64,000 nt of DNA from Flavobacterium sufflavum (GCF_004016525.1 NZ_SACJ01000003.1:248001-312000); one strand, 5' to 3'; counted from the first letter of the stretch, positions 33,684-43,613 are shown. Translations and numbers: made by a program. The notes: generated from the sequence alone by a model not told the origin.

Positions 33684-35072
33684 ATGAGTTCAATTTCAAC
33701 AAATCAACCGCTTTCTAGTTTAAACATTTTTAGTGGCAAGGGCGTTCAAATGCGTACATTCCACATTACTTGGCTAACCTTTTTCTTTTGCTTTTTTGCA
33801 TGGTTTGGTATGGCATCACTTATGCCAATCGCTAAAGAACAATTGCACCTGACAAAAGACCAATTAGGTAATATTCAAATTGCATCCGTATCGGCAACTA
33901 TCATCGCCAGATTATTAATAGGTAGATTAGTTGATAAATTTGGTCCAAGATTAATCTACACCTGGTTATTAGTAATTTGTTCCGTACCGGTCTTATTAAT
34001 TGGTACTTCACAGACTTATGAAAGTTTCTTGTTTTTTAGATTAGCTATCGGTGTTATTGGTGCTTCTTTTGTTATCACACAGTTTCATACTTCAGTAATG
34101 TTTGCTCCGTCTATTAAAGGAACTGCTAATGCAACAGCAGGTGGTTTCGGAAACGCAGGTGCCGGTTTAGCTAATATTACCATGCCTCTTATTGCAGCAG
34201 GATTTGTAGGATTAGGAGTGTGTACTAAGGAAGACAGCTGGAGATATGCTATGATTGTTCCTGGAGTAATGTTATTGGTTTTTGCTTTCTTATATTTCAG
34301 ATTTACTAAAGATTTGCCAAACGGTAACTATAAAGAACTTGGAATTGAAAAAGAGAATAAAGAAAACACATTTATGTTGGCTGTTAAGGATTACCGTACC
34401 TGGGTTTTAACTATTGCTTATGCTGCTTGTTTTGGTGTTGAAATCACTATTGATAATTTTGCTCCTATTTATTTCACAGATACTTTCGGCGCTACCTTGA
34501 AAACAGCAGGGATCTGCGCAGGTATTTTTGGATTGATCAATATTTTTGCAAGACCATTAGGAGGAATCGTTGCTGACAAAGTAGGTAAAAACTATGGTTT
34601 TTCAGGTAAAAATTTATTACTTGCTTTACTGCTTCTTTTGGAAGGTGTTGGAGTTCTTTTCTTTGGTATGACTAATCAATTAGGAGTTGCTATCTTCTTA
34701 ATGTTCTTGTTCGGAATGAGTTTAAAAATGGCAAACGGTGCTACATACAGTCTTGTACCATTCGTAAATCCAAAAGCAGTAGGTAGTGTTGCCGGAATCG
34801 TTGGAGCAGGTGGAAATATCGGAGCGATGTTAATTGCTTTCTTATTCAAAGCCAAAGCAGTTAAATTCACAAAAGATGTAATTGATGAAACAGGTGTATC
34901 ACAAACTAAAGATTTAATTGATTACACCAATGCTTTTTACATATTAGGAATCATCGTTCTAATAACAGGAGTAGTTGTTTTAGCTGTGAAATTTGCAGTT
35001 AAAGATAAAGAAGAGGAAATCGAAGTAAGCGGCGAAGTAATACCTGCTGTATCTTATGTAAAATCAAAATAA
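33684..35072 (+). CDS. narK: Nitrate/nitrite transporter, NarK family
   Basis: The 462-residue MFS protein has 12 membrane spans. The nitrate signature is seen as 'SIKGTANATAGGFGNAGAGLANITMPL' in two parts in span 5, and 'VNPKAVGSVAGIVGAGGNIGAML' in span 11. An Arg in 'FFRLAIGVIGASFVITQFHTSVMF' matches the substrate Arg in span 2-4. It imports nitrate or exchanges it with nitrite. No nitrate or nitrite reductase genes are near, so the partners lie elsewhere. The long upstream region holds the TACTTA array. Confidence 0.92.
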   Translation: MSSISTNQPLSSLNIFSGKGVQMRTFHITWLTFFFCFFAWFGMASLMPIAKEQLHLTKDQLGNIQIASVSATIIARLLIGRLVDKFGPRLIYTWLLVICSVPVLLIGTSQTYESFLFFRLAIGVIGASFVITQFHTSVMFAPSIKGTANATAGGFGNAGAGLANITMPLIAAGFVGLGVCTKEDSWRYAMIVPGVMLLVFAFLYFRFTKDLPNGNYKELGIEKENKENTFMLAVKDYRTWVLTIAYAACFGVEITIDNFAPIYFTDTFGATLKTAGICAGIFGLINIFARPLGGIVADKVGKNYGFSGKNLLLALLLLLEGVGVLFFGMTNQLGVAIFLMFLFGMSLKMANGATYSLVPFVNPKAVGSVAGIVGAGGNIGAMLIAFLFKAKAVKFTKDVIDETGVSQTKDLIDYTNAFYILGIIVLITGVVVLAVKFAVKDKEEEIEVSGEVIPAVSYVKSK

Positions 35073-35131
35073 CATCATTTAAAATCCACAAATGATATAG
35101 GAATAAATTAAATGTTTCGGTTATTATAAAA

Positions 35132-35165
35132 AAGAAAGGCTGTCTGGATAAAGACAGCCTTTCTT
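35132..35165 (+). terminator. Terminator of narK
   Basis: A 14-bp perfect stem (35132-35145 with 35152-35165) with a 6-base loop lies about 60 bases after the stop. The rest of the gap to 35453 holds the right flanking repeat and AT-rich DNA without genes. Confidence 0.85.
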
Positions 35166-35230
35166 ATATCAATATTTTTTTATAAAATAGTTCGTTTTGT
35201 CAGTTCGAACCCAATAGCTCGGATTTGCAA

Positions 35231-35282
35231 CCTACTTCTTTTCCAAAACAAAACAGAGCGTTTGTAACTCGGCTCATCAAAG
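35231..35282. repeat. 52-bp repeat flanking narK, right copy
   Basis: This is the partner of 33279-33330. It follows the narK terminator, so the transporter gene with its promoter lies exactly between the two copies. No target-site duplication or transposase is visible. Confidence 0.7.
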
Positions 35283-35453
35283 AACACAGCTAACATTTAA
35301 AACTACAAACAACTTATTTTAAAATTATTCTAAATTATTTTCAAAAACAGTAAGGAATTTACATATAAAATTACTATCTTAATCCTTTCTAAATAAAAAT
35401 ACCACATACGCATACCGATTTAACTGAATCTTTAACCATTAAATCTATATCTT

Positions 35454-36293
35454 ATGTCACACCACAGTCTTTATGAAAGCAACTGGATTAACCTAGTTTT
35501 CGAAAACAAAAACAAAGAGTACGGCGCTTTCCAACTGCGTCAGGAAACCACCAAAACTTCTATTAATGCCCTCTGTATTGGTATTTTATTATGTACCGCA
35601 TTAATAATTCTACCCAATTTGCTGTTTCATCCAAAAGACATTACCGTCCCCACAGCTCCTGATTGGGAAAAAACAGTAATTGAGTTAAAAGATATTCATT
35701 CGATAGAAAATAAACAGAAGGCTGCTTCGGCTCCACTTCCGGCGGCGCAACAGCAAAAAACTATCGATAAAATAGACAGCAAACAACTCATAAACCCAAT
35801 TGTGGTAAGTGCAACTCAAGCCGTTGATACTAAATTTACCTTAGAGAGAAATAATCCTGTTGAAAATACTACTACAGGGACAGCTCTTAACGGTATCGGC
35901 ACTTCAACTGGCGAAGGTGTAGTTAACGGAACAGCTGCGGGAACGGGTACTGAAATTTCAAACTCAAATGGAACCGAGCTTGTTCTAACCGAATCATTAG
36001 ACAGTAAACCACAATTTCCGGGAGGTATAGAAAAATTCTACCGCTATATTGCCAATAATTTTAACAGTCCGGAATTAGATGAAAACAGAAACGTTCGTAT
36101 CTTTATTTCTTTTGTAGTCGAAAAAGACGGTAGCATGAGCAATATCAAAGTCATGAACAATCCGGGAGCTATTTTAGAAAAAGAAGCCATCAGGGTATTA
36201 CAATCCATAAAAGCCAAATGGACTCCTGGAATGCTTCATTCAAAACCTGTGAGAACAGCTTATAACTTACCTATCACCGTACAAATCAATTAA
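35454..36293 (+). CDS. tonB: Energy transducer TonB
   Basis: The 279-residue protein has a cytosolic start ('SLYESNWINLVFENKNKEYGAFQLRQ', a motif of Bacteroidota TonB), a span at about 38-57, a periplasmic linker with Gly/Thr-rich repeats ('TGTALNGIGTSTGEG'), and the TonB C-terminal domain 'PQFPGGIEKFYRYIANNF...VEKDGSMSNIKVMNNPG...WTPGMLHSKPVRTAYNLPI'. It passes proton-motive energy to outer-membrane receptors. No exbB/exbD are adjacent. Confidence 0.93.
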   Translation: MSHHSLYESNWINLVFENKNKEYGAFQLRQETTKTSINALCIGILLCTALIILPNLLFHPKDITVPTAPDWEKTVIELKDIHSIENKQKAASAPLPAAQQQKTIDKIDSKQLINPIVVSATQAVDTKFTLERNNPVENTTTGTALNGIGTSTGEGVVNGTAAGTGTEISNSNGTELVLTESLDSKPQFPGGIEKFYRYIANNFNSPELDENRNVRIFISFVVEKDGSMSNIKVMNNPGAILEKEAIRVLQSIKAKWTPGMLHSKPVRTAYNLPITVQIN

Positions 36294-36313
36294 GATTACT
36301 TTTCCATAAAAAC

Positions 36314-36338
36314 AAAAGCAGCCATAGTGCTGCTTTTT
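36314..36338 (+). terminator. Terminator of tonB
   Basis: AAAAGCAGC (36314-36322) pairs with GCTGCTTTT (36329-36337), followed by T. It ends the tonB transcript before lipA. Confidence 0.8.
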
Positions 36339-36497
36339 CATTGAGCTGACTTTTCATTTTTTTGAAATAGAGCAAAATAGACTAAAACACTATTCATAAT
36401 TATTTCTATGACCAATAAAAAGATAGCCTTCATTTTTATAACAAATCCACATAAAAGCTTCAATAGTTAAAACATCGCATTTTAAATCAACATTACG

Positions 36498-36505
36498 TAT
36501 ATTTG
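36498..36505 (+). promoter_or_regulatory. -7 element for lipA operon
   Basis: TATATTTG, an exact TANNTTTG match, lies 18 bases before the lipA start and implies a very short leader. Confidence 0.5.
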
Positions 36506-36523
36506 TAACCTTAAAATTGATTT

Positions 36524-37393
36524 ATGGAAACTGTTTTAGACAACACCAAACCCGTAGCTAAACCAAAATGGTTAAAAGTAAAATTACCTATCGGGCAAAA
36601 ATATACAGAACTTCGTGGCTTAGTCGATAAATATAGCTTAAACACCATTTGCACCTCGGGAAGCTGCCCTAATATGGGCGAATGCTGGGGCGAAGGAACG
36701 GCTACTTTTATGATATTAGGGAATACCTGTACGCGTTCTTGTGGTTTTTGTGGTGTAAAAACAGGCCGTCCGGAAACGGTGGATTGGGACGAACCTGAAA
36801 AAGTAGCCCGTTCTATAAAAATCATGAACATCAAACACGCCGTAATTACAAGTGTTGACCGTGACGATTTAAAAGACGGTGGTTCTATTATTTGGATTGA
36901 AACGGTAAAAGCAATTCGCAGAATGAACCCAAACACGACTCTTGAAACTTTAATTCCTGATTTTCAAGGTATCGAAAGAAATATAGACAGAATTGTGGAA
37001 GCCAACCCGGAAGTGGTTTCACACAACATGGAAACCGTACGTCGATTGACCCGTGAAGTACGTATCCAGGCTAAATACGACCGTAGTTTAGAAGTGTTGC
37101 GTTATCTAAAAGAAAAAGGAATTAACAGAACCAAATCAGGGATTATGTTAGGTCTGGGTGAAGAAGAAGAAGAAGTATTCCAAACCATGAGAGATTTACG
37201 CGCTGCCAATGTAGATGTAGTCACTCTTGGTCAATACTTGCAGCCTAGTAAAAAACATTTACCCGTTAAGGAATTCATTACCCCGGAACAATTTGCTAAA
37301 TACGAGCAATTTGGTTTGGAATTAGGTTTCCGTCATGTTGAAAGCGGACCGTTAGTTCGTTCTTCATACAAAGCACAAAAACACATTCTTTAA
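36524..37393 (+). CDS. lipA: Lipoyl synthase
   Basis: The 289-residue radical SAM enzyme inserts two sulfurs into octanoyl groups. The auxiliary cluster ligands are C43, C48 and C54 ('[12 protein letters not shown]') and the SAM cluster is C69-x3-C73-x2-C76. The end '[10 protein letters not shown]' supplies the conserved RSSY serine ligand. It is the first gene of a run with gap and a sensor kinase, 22 bases before gap. Confidence 0.97.
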   Translation: METVLDNTKPVAKPKWLKVKLPIGQKYTELRGLVDKYSLNTICTSGSCPNMGECWGEGTATFMILGNTCTRSCGFCGVKTGRPETVDWDEPEKVARSIKIMNIKHAVITSVDRDDLKDGGSIIWIETVKAIRRMNPNTTLETLIPDFQGIERNIDRIVEANPEVVSHNMETVRRLTREVRIQAKYDRSLEVLRYLKEKGINRTKSGIMLGLGEEEEEVFQTMRDLRAANVDVVTLGQYLQPSKKHLPVKEFITPEQFAKYEQFGLELGFRHVESGPLVRSSYKAQKHIL

Positions 37394-37415
37394 TTCCCTA
37401 ACGTTTACATAAAAA

Positions 37416-38414
37416 TTGAAAACAAGAATTGCCATCAACGGTTTTGGTCGAATTGGTCGAAACCTGTTTCGTCTACTTTTAAATCATCCTGAAATAGAAG
37501 TTGTCGCCATCAATGATATTGCCGACACTAAGACTATGGCGCATCTAATCAAATACGACAGTATTCACGGTGTATTGCCTCAGACTGTAATTGCCGATGA
37601 AAAGGGATTTACTATTGACGGAAAGCATTTTATATTTTTCCACGAAAAAAATATTACCAATCTTAATTGGAAGGATTTAAACATTGATTTTGTAATTGAA
37701 TCCACAGGGAAATTCAAAACTTACGAAGACTTAAACAAGCACATTATTGCCGGTGCTAAAAAAGTAATTCTTTCGGCACCATCAGAAGTTGACACGATAA
37801 AAACAGTAGTTTTAGGAGTCAACGAACACATTCTTGACGGAACTGAAAAAATCATTTCGAATGCGAGTTGTACGACTAATAATGCAGCTCCGATGATTAA
37901 AATAATCGATAAACTTTGCGGAATTGAGCAAGCCTACATCACTACAATTCACTCTTATACTACAGACCAGAGTTTACACGACCAGCCACATAAGGATTTA
38001 CGAAGAGCCCGAGGTGCCAGCCAGTCAATTGTTCCTACAACAACTGGGGCAGCTAAAGCATTAACAAAAATTTTTCCTATCTTAGAGGGCAAAATTGGCG
38101 GATGTGGTATTCGTGTTCCTGTTCCTGATGGTTCTTTGACTGATATTACTTTTAATGTAAAAACAGCTGTGAGCATCGAAGAAATCAACGAAGCCTTCAA
38201 ATTGGCTTCGCAAAATGAACTAAAAGGAATTCTGGATTATACCGAAGATCCAATCGTATCGGTTGATATTCTGGGAAATAGAAATTCCTGTTTATTTGAC
38301 GCTCAACTTACCTCGGTAATTGATAAAATGGTAAAGGTTGTAGGTTGGTATGATAACGAAATTGGATATTCATCGCGCTTAATAGATTTAATACTTTTGA
38401 CCAAAACCAATTAA
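37416..38414 (+). CDS. gap: Glyceraldehyde-3-phosphate dehydrogenase, type I
   Basis: The 332-residue enzyme starts at TTG, giving the conserved 'MKTRIAINGFGRIGRNLFRLL'. It oxidises glyceraldehyde-3-phosphate in glycolysis. The catalytic cysteine is C152 in 'SNASCTTN', with the NAD-binding Rossmann motif at 6-12 and 'WYDNEIGYSSRLIDL' near the end. The 'INDIADTKTMAHLIKYDS' segment is the classical NAD-type. The kinase gene follows after 4 bases, so they are cotranscribed. Confidence 0.95.
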   Translation: MKTRIAINGFGRIGRNLFRLLLNHPEIEVVAINDIADTKTMAHLIKYDSIHGVLPQTVIADEKGFTIDGKHFIFFHEKNITNLNWKDLNIDFVIESTGKFKTYEDLNKHIIAGAKKVILSAPSEVDTIKTVVLGVNEHILDGTEKIISNASCTTNNAAPMIKIIDKLCGIEQAYITTIHSYTTDQSLHDQPHKDLRRARGASQSIVPTTTGAAKALTKIFPILEGKIGGCGIRVPVPDGSLTDITFNVKTAVSIEEINEAFKLASQNELKGILDYTEDPIVSVDILGNRNSCLFDAQLTSVIDKMVKVVGWYDNEIGYSSRLIDLILLTKTN

Positions 38415-38418
38415 CTGA

Positions 38419-40602
38419 ATGAAATTACAAATCAAATTCTACCTGATTTTCGTTATTTTATTTAATTCAGTTCTGTATTCTCAAAAAGAAGAAACAGATA
38501 GTATCCGCTATTACAGTAGTTTAGCCAATACTAACATAAAAGAAAACAACTACAAAAACGCTTTTTCATATACTCAAAAAGCGATTGATTTTGCTCAGGG
38601 AAATTCAAAAATAAATGAGCAGGCTAATCAAATAGCCAAATTAGGAAAACTCTTTTATAATCTAAAAAAATATGATGATGCCATAGAAAAACTCACCGAA
38701 AGCATCAACTTATACAAAACCCTCAGCCCTTCGACTGAATATGCTAAAACCTATTATTATCTGGGATTAGCCTACATAGGGAACAACAATTTTAAGGCTG
38801 CCAAAATTTGCAATGACAAAACACTTGCCATTTCAAAAGCACTTCAAATTAAGGATAATGACGACCTGATTAATCTTCAAAAAGCTATTATCTATAGTTC
38901 GACTCAAAAAATAAATGAAGCTGCTGCTATTTTCAATACTATAATTTCAAAAGCGGATAATCCCGGTATTTTAAACACAAAAGCGGAAGCTTTGTACCAA
39001 ATGGGACTTATTGAAGAACACAACAACCGAAATAACTTAGCCTTAAATTATTTCAACAAAGCCTTAAACCTAAATGCCAAGAATGAAAATTTAGATCAAA
39101 AATCTAATATTTTACTTGCCATCAGTGACGTTTATGAAAAAATGCTTGACAAAAGCAACGCCTACGCTTTTTTAAAATTACATCTTAATTTAAAAGAAAG
39201 TATTGCCATTTCGATTAATGAAAAATTAGGAATTAACGACTACGAAGCTTTCAAAGAAAACCAAAGAAGACAAAACTTAGCCCGACTTAATAAAGAAAAA
39301 GAAGAACAGGAGCAAACAGAGAAATTTTCCAGATTAATCAACTACTTGTCTATTGCCCTAATTGCTATTCTATCCTTATTGAGTTTATCATTGTATCGAA
39401 ATAATCTTATTCGAAAAAAGACGAATCTTTTACTGAAAGAAAAAAATAACGAACTGATAAAAGCTAAAATAAAAGCCGAAAAAGCCTCAAATGCAAGAGC
39501 CGATTTCTTGTCTACAGTTAGTCACGAACTCAGAACTCCATTAAATGCCATTAACGGGATTACACATTTGTTATTAGAAGAAAATCCTAAAAAATCGCAA
39601 TTGCATTATCTTAATTCGCTACAATATTCAGGGAATTATCTAACCGCTTTTATCAATGATATTTTAGAAATCAACAAAATAGATTCGAGTAAGGTAGAGC
39701 TGGAACACATCAATTTTAATTTAAAACAATTGCTAGAAGGCATACAAAACTCTTTAATTGAAGTTGCCACAAAAAACAAAAATGCCTTCTTATTAGACAT
39801 CGACCCTAGTATCCCGAATAATTTAATTGGCGATCCTATTAAGTTATCCCAAATATTCATTAACCTAATTAACAATGCACTAAAATTCACTAAAAATGGA
39901 AAAGTGATCATTGTAGCCAAACTAAATTCCATAGAAGGAGAAAAAGCCAGAGTATTTTTTGAAATAACCGATACCGGAATAGGAATTCCTGCCGAAAAAT
40001 TAGAAACCGTTTTTGAGAGTTTTTCCCAAGGATCCACCGAAATTAACCGAAAATATGGCGGAACCGGCTTAGGCTTGACTATCGTAAAAAAGCTATTGAA
40101 CTTATTGGGAAGTGATGTTCATTTAAAAAGTACCCTTGGGGAAGGATCCTGCTTTTCGTTTGAATTAGAATTAAGCATCAATAACAACCTGGTTCCGGTT
40201 GAGCAAAAAGTAAAAACCACTTTTGATATCTCTAAAATAAAAGGCAAAAACATCTTAGTGGTAGAAGACAATAACATCAACCAGATGATTACTAAAAAAA
40301 TGCTTGAGAATAAAGAGATTCTTTGCGAAGTAATTGACAATGGCGAAGATGCTATTACAGCCCTTAAAAACAACAACTACGATTTGGTGCTGATGGATGT
40401 GCATTTACCCGGAATAAACGGAACAATTGCTACTCAGGAAATCAGAAAATTTGACGCTGCCACACCTATTATAGCCATGACAGCCATTTCGCTGAATGAG
40501 AATAGAGAAATGCTGCTCTCTTTTGGAATGAACGATGTAATAACTAAACCTTTTATCCCAAAAGATTTCTACAACATCTTATCTAAATACCTGGACAACT
40601 AA
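38419..40602 (+). CDS. TPR-containing hybrid histidine kinase
   Basis: The 727-residue protein has a signal peptide (1-21), periplasmic TPR repeats (about 30-250), a membrane span at about 305-328, a coiled linker, HisKA with phospho-acceptor H369 ('STVSHELRTPLNA'), HATPase_c ('NLINNALKFTKNGKV', 'DTGIGI', 'GGTGLGL'), and a receiver domain from about 610 with D660 ('LVLMDVHLPG'). Output would be through a separate partner. It follows gap by 4 bases. The stop overlaps that of punA on the other strand. Confidence 0.94.
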   Translation: MKLQIKFYLIFVILFNSVLYSQKEETDSIRYYSSLANTNIKENNYKNAFSYTQKAIDFAQGNSKINEQANQIAKLGKLFYNLKKYDDAIEKLTESINLYKTLSPSTEYAKTYYYLGLAYIGNNNFKAAKICNDKTLAISKALQIKDNDDLINLQKAIIYSSTQKINEAAAIFNTIISKADNPGILNTKAEALYQMGLIEEHNNRNNLALNYFNKALNLNAKNENLDQKSNILLAISDVYEKMLDKSNAYAFLKLHLNLKESIAISINEKLGINDYEAFKENQRRQNLARLNKEKEEQEQTEKFSRLINYLSIALIAILSLLSLSLYRNNLIRKKTNLLLKEKNNELIKAKIKAEKASNARADFLSTVSHELRTPLNAINGITHLLLEENPKKSQLHYLNSLQYSGNYLTAFINDILEINKIDSSKVELEHINFNLKQLLEGIQNSLIEVATKNKNAFLLDIDPSIPNNLIGDPIKLSQIFINLINNALKFTKNGKVIIVAKLNSIEGEKARVFFEITDTGIGIPAEKLETVFESFSQGSTEINRKYGGTGLGLTIVKKLLNLLGSDVHLKSTLGEGSCFSFELELSINNNLVPVEQKVKTTFDISKIKGKNILVVEDNNINQMITKKMLENKEILCEVIDNGEDAITALKNNNYDLVLMDVHLPGINGTIATQEIRKFDAATPIIAMTAISLNENREMLLSFGMNDVITKPFIPKDFYNILSKYLDN

Positions 40603-41411
40603 TAATTTAAAATCAATTCTTTGATTAGTTTTCGAACTTTAGGTTCGGCATTTCGAGCGGCTTCCAAAACCTCTTCGTGAGAAACAGTTTCTATACTTTC
40701 TTCGTCCCCCATATCCGTAATTACCGAAACACCAAAAGTTTCCAAATCCATGTGACACGCCACGATAACCTCAGGAACAGTAGACATTCCCACGCAATCG
40801 GCACCCAGGATTTTCACCATTTTATATTCGGCCAAGGTTTCAAATGTAGGTCCTTGCAAACCTAAATAAATTCCGTCTTTGACTTCTATATTGTTTTTCT
40901 GAGCTAATTCCTTTGCCTGAGCAATCATTTTTTTCGAATAAGGCTCACTCATATTAACAAAACGGGGACCAAAACGTTCATCGTTTTTCCCTCGCAAAGG
41001 ATGTTCCGGAACCATATTAATATGATCCTTGATAAGTACAATATCACCTACTTTATAATTAGGGTTCACTCCGCCCGAAGCATTCGAAACAATCAACTTT
41101 TGAACTCCTAAATACTTCATCACACGCACCGGAAAAGTAACTTCCTGCATCGAATAACCTTCATAATAATGAAAACGACCTTGCATGGCTACTACTTTTT
41201 TATCGCCAATAGAACCGAAAACTAAAGCTCCTTTATGCCCTTCAACTGTAGAAACCGGGAAATTAGGAATTTCGGAATAAGGCAAAGTATATTCTATTTG
41301 AATATCATCCGTAAAATTCCCTAATCCTGAACCTAAAATCACACCATATTCCGGGGTAAAATTGGTTTTTGCTTTTATAAAACTAACAGTTTCCTGTACT
41401 AGCTCCCACAT
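40599..41411 (-). CDS. punA: Purine nucleoside phosphorylase
   Basis: The 270-residue enzyme splits purine nucleosides by phosphate. Class II trimeric PNP motifs are 'YGVILGSGLGNF', 'MQGRFHYYEGYSMQEVTFPVRVM', 'VSNASGGVNP', 'EHPLRG', and 'GADCVGMSTVPEVIVACHMDLE'. It is the downstream gene of lpxK with a 29-base overlap, and convergent with the kinase gene (4-base overlap of the ends). Confidence 0.95.
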   Translation of the reverse strand: MWELVQETVSFIKAKTNFTPEYGVILGSGLGNFTDDIQIEYTLPYSEIPNFPVSTVEGHKGALVFGSIGDKKVVAMQGRFHYYEGYSMQEVTFPVRVMKYLGVQKLIVSNASGGVNPNYKVGDIVLIKDHINMVPEHPLRGKNDERFGPRFVNMSEPYSKKMIAQAKELAQKNNIEVKDGIYLGLQGPTFETLAEYKMVKILGADCVGMSTVPEVIVACHMDLETFGVSVITDMGDEESIETVSHEEVLEAARNAEPKVRKLIKELILNY

Positions 41412-42408
41412 AGTTTTTAATTTTTTTATCGAATTGATCTGCTCCTAAAAGAAACGAACTCTGTATTGGTAAATAAAAAAGTTGTTCGTCCGGCAAACTT
41501 CCTTTTAATCGTACATAATCTTTTTCGGTAGTAATAATAACCGAATCCTGAGCTTTAATAATAATTTCCTGGATATCATTTTCAGAAAAATGATGATGAT
41601 CAGGATAAGTCAAACAAACATCTTTTGGATTTTTCAAATAGGAGAAAAAAGGCTCCGGTTTAGCAATCCCGGCCAAAAGCAGCTTATTTTCATCCTGAAT
41701 TTCGCTTATTTTTATCTTGCTGTTTTCTGAATAAATACAATCATCATAAGCAATACAACTAAAATACAATTCTTGATTTTCGGCTAGTTTTAGTTTGGTT
41801 TTTATCGAAAGTTGCTCTGCTGTAGAAAGATCTGATGGACATTTAGTAACGACTACTACATCGGCTCTTTGTGCCCCGCTTCTGCTCTCTCTAAGATTAC
41901 CCGTTGGCAGCATAAAATCATCTGCATAAATATCACCGTAAGCAGTCAATAAAATATAAAAACCAGCTTTCACTTTTCGGTGTTGATAGGCATCATCAAG
42001 CAAAATCACTTCAGGTTTTGGATTTTTCGAAAGCAACTGCTCTATTCCGTTTTTTCGGTTGGCATCAACGGCAACTTGAATATTTGGGAATTTTTGAAAA
42101 AACTGAAAAGGTTCATCACCCAGAATTTCAGCATTGGCATTGACATCAGCCAAAACAAATCCTTCTGATTTTCTTTTATAACCACGACTTAAAGTAGCCA
42201 CTTTGTAATTATCTGACAGCAACCGAATCAGGTATTCAATCTGAGGCGTTTTTCCTGTTCCGCCCACGCTTAGATTTCCCACAGCAATTACAGGCAAGTC
42301 AAAAGAATAGGATTTCAGAATGCCTTTATCAAAAAGAAAATTCCTAATAGCGGTTATCAAACCATATAAAATGGCAAAAGGAAAGAGTATTTTTCGAAGA
42401 ATATTCAT
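41383..42408 (-). CDS. lpxK: Tetraacyldisaccharide 4'-kinase
   Basis: The 341-residue inner-membrane kinase phosphorylates the lipid A precursor at the 4' position. An N-terminal membrane helix precedes the Walker A-like 'VGNLSVGGTGKTP' near residue 42, followed by 'LSRGYKRKSEGFVLAD', 'ILLDDAYQHRKVK' and 'DHHHFSENDI'. The last 29 bases overlap the start of punA, so the two are translationally linked. Confidence 0.95.
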   Translation of the reverse strand: MNILRKILFPFAILYGLITAIRNFLFDKGILKSYSFDLPVIAVGNLSVGGTGKTPQIEYLIRLLSDNYKVATLSRGYKRKSEGFVLADVNANAEILGDEPFQFFQKFPNIQVAVDANRKNGIEQLLSKNPKPEVILLDDAYQHRKVKAGFYILLTAYGDIYADDFMLPTGNLRESRSGAQRADVVVVTKCPSDLSTAEQLSIKTKLKLAENQELYFSCIAYDDCIYSENSKIKISEIQDENKLLLAGIAKPEPFFSYLKNPKDVCLTYPDHHHFSENDIQEIIIKAQDSVIITTEKDYVRLKGSLPDEQLFYLPIQSSFLLGADQFDKKIKNYVGASTGNC

Positions 42409-42428
42409 AATACGAAAGTAGAATATTT

Positions 42429-42436
42429 TATCTTTG
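42429..42436 (+). promoter_or_regulatory. Possible -7 element for the Nif3-like gene
   Basis: TATCTTTG, an exact TANNTTTG match, lies 80 bases upstream of the Nif3-like gene. No TTG partner at normal distance. Confidence 0.35.
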
Positions 42437-42515
42437 AATTGAAATCAAAAAATGTTTTTGTTCATTTGGTTTTATAGCTATTCAAAAAACCAAGTCTTTA
42501 AAAATCCCTTTTCAA

Positions 42516-43610
42516 ATGAAAATAAAAGAAATTCTTTCTGTTCTCGAAGAAATGGCGCCTCTAGCCTATGCCGAAGATTTTGACAACGTTGGTCTATTAG
42601 TTGGTGACCAAAATGCAGAGGCTACAGGAGCTTTAGTTTGTCATGATGCCTTAGAAAATGTAATTGACGAAGCTATTGCCAAAAAATGCAATTTGGTGGT
42701 TTGTTTTCATCCTATTTTGTTTTCAGGTTTAAAGAAAATAACGGGCAAGAATTATGTAGAACGCGCGATTATTAAAGCCATAAAAAATGACATTGCCATC
42801 TATGCCGTTCATACTGCCTTAGACAATCATCAGGATGGAGTGAATAAAATATTTTGCGATGCCTTGGGATTGAAAAAGACGAAAGTATTGATTCCGAAAC
42901 CCAATTTTATTCGAAAATTAATTACCTACACCATTCCTGAAAATGCCGAAAAAGTACGCAATGCCTTATTTGAAGCCGGGGCCGGAAACATTGGCAATTA
43001 TGAGGATTGCAGTTTCAATTCTAAAGGAATTGGAACTTATATGGGCAACGAACACAGTAATCCGGAAATAGGCGAACGCTTTGAATTTGTAGAAAGCGAA
43101 GAAATAAAAATCGAAGTCACTTTCGAGAAATATTTGGAACCAAAAATCCTAAAAGCACTTTTTAAAAACCATGTTTACGAAGAAGTGGCTTATGAAATCT
43201 ATGATTTGCAAAATCCACATCAAAATATCGGTTTGGGAATGATAGGTGAATTTGAAAGTCCGATGGACGAAAAAGACTTTCTGGCCTTAGTAAAAGACAA
43301 AATGCAAGCCGATGGAATCCGTCATTCGGCATTTTTAGGCAAATCCATAAAAAAAGTAGCCGTCTTGGGAGGCTCGGGAAGTTTTGCCATAAAAAACGCT
43401 ATTCAGGCCGATGCTGATGCTTTTTTAACAGCCGATTTGAAATACCATCAGTTTTATGAAGCCGAAAATCGATTACTTTTAGCCGATATTGGACATTTTG
43501 AGAGTGAACGCTATACAAAAAATTATATTGTTGATTTTCTTCGGAAAAAAATCCTTAATTTTGCCATCATTTTATCAGAAGAAAATACAAATCCAGTTAA
43601 GTACTTATAG
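42516..43610 (+). CDS. Nif3-like dinuclear metal-centre protein
   Basis: The 364-residue protein of the GTP cyclohydrolase 1 type 2/Nif3 family has metal ligands in 'VVCFHPILFSG' and 'YAVHTALDNHQDGVN', plus 'LADIGHFESER' near the end. The middle 100 residues form the inserted CutA-like domain ('LITYTIPENAEKVRNALFEAGAGNIGNYEDC'). The enzymatic role is not settled. The next gene follows 3 bases after the stop. Confidence 0.93.
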   Translation: MKIKEILSVLEEMAPLAYAEDFDNVGLLVGDQNAEATGALVCHDALENVIDEAIAKKCNLVVCFHPILFSGLKKITGKNYVERAIIKAIKNDIAIYAVHTALDNHQDGVNKIFCDALGLKKTKVLIPKPNFIRKLITYTIPENAEKVRNALFEAGAGNIGNYEDCSFNSKGIGTYMGNEHSNPEIGERFEFVESEEIKIEVTFEKYLEPKILKALFKNHVYEEVAYEIYDLQNPHQNIGLGMIGEFESPMDEKDFLALVKDKMQADGIRHSAFLGKSIKKVAVLGGSGSFAIKNAIQADADAFLTADLKYHQFYEAENRLLLADIGHFESERYTKNYIVDFLRKKILNFAIILSEENTNPVKYL

Positions 43611-43613
43611 AAT

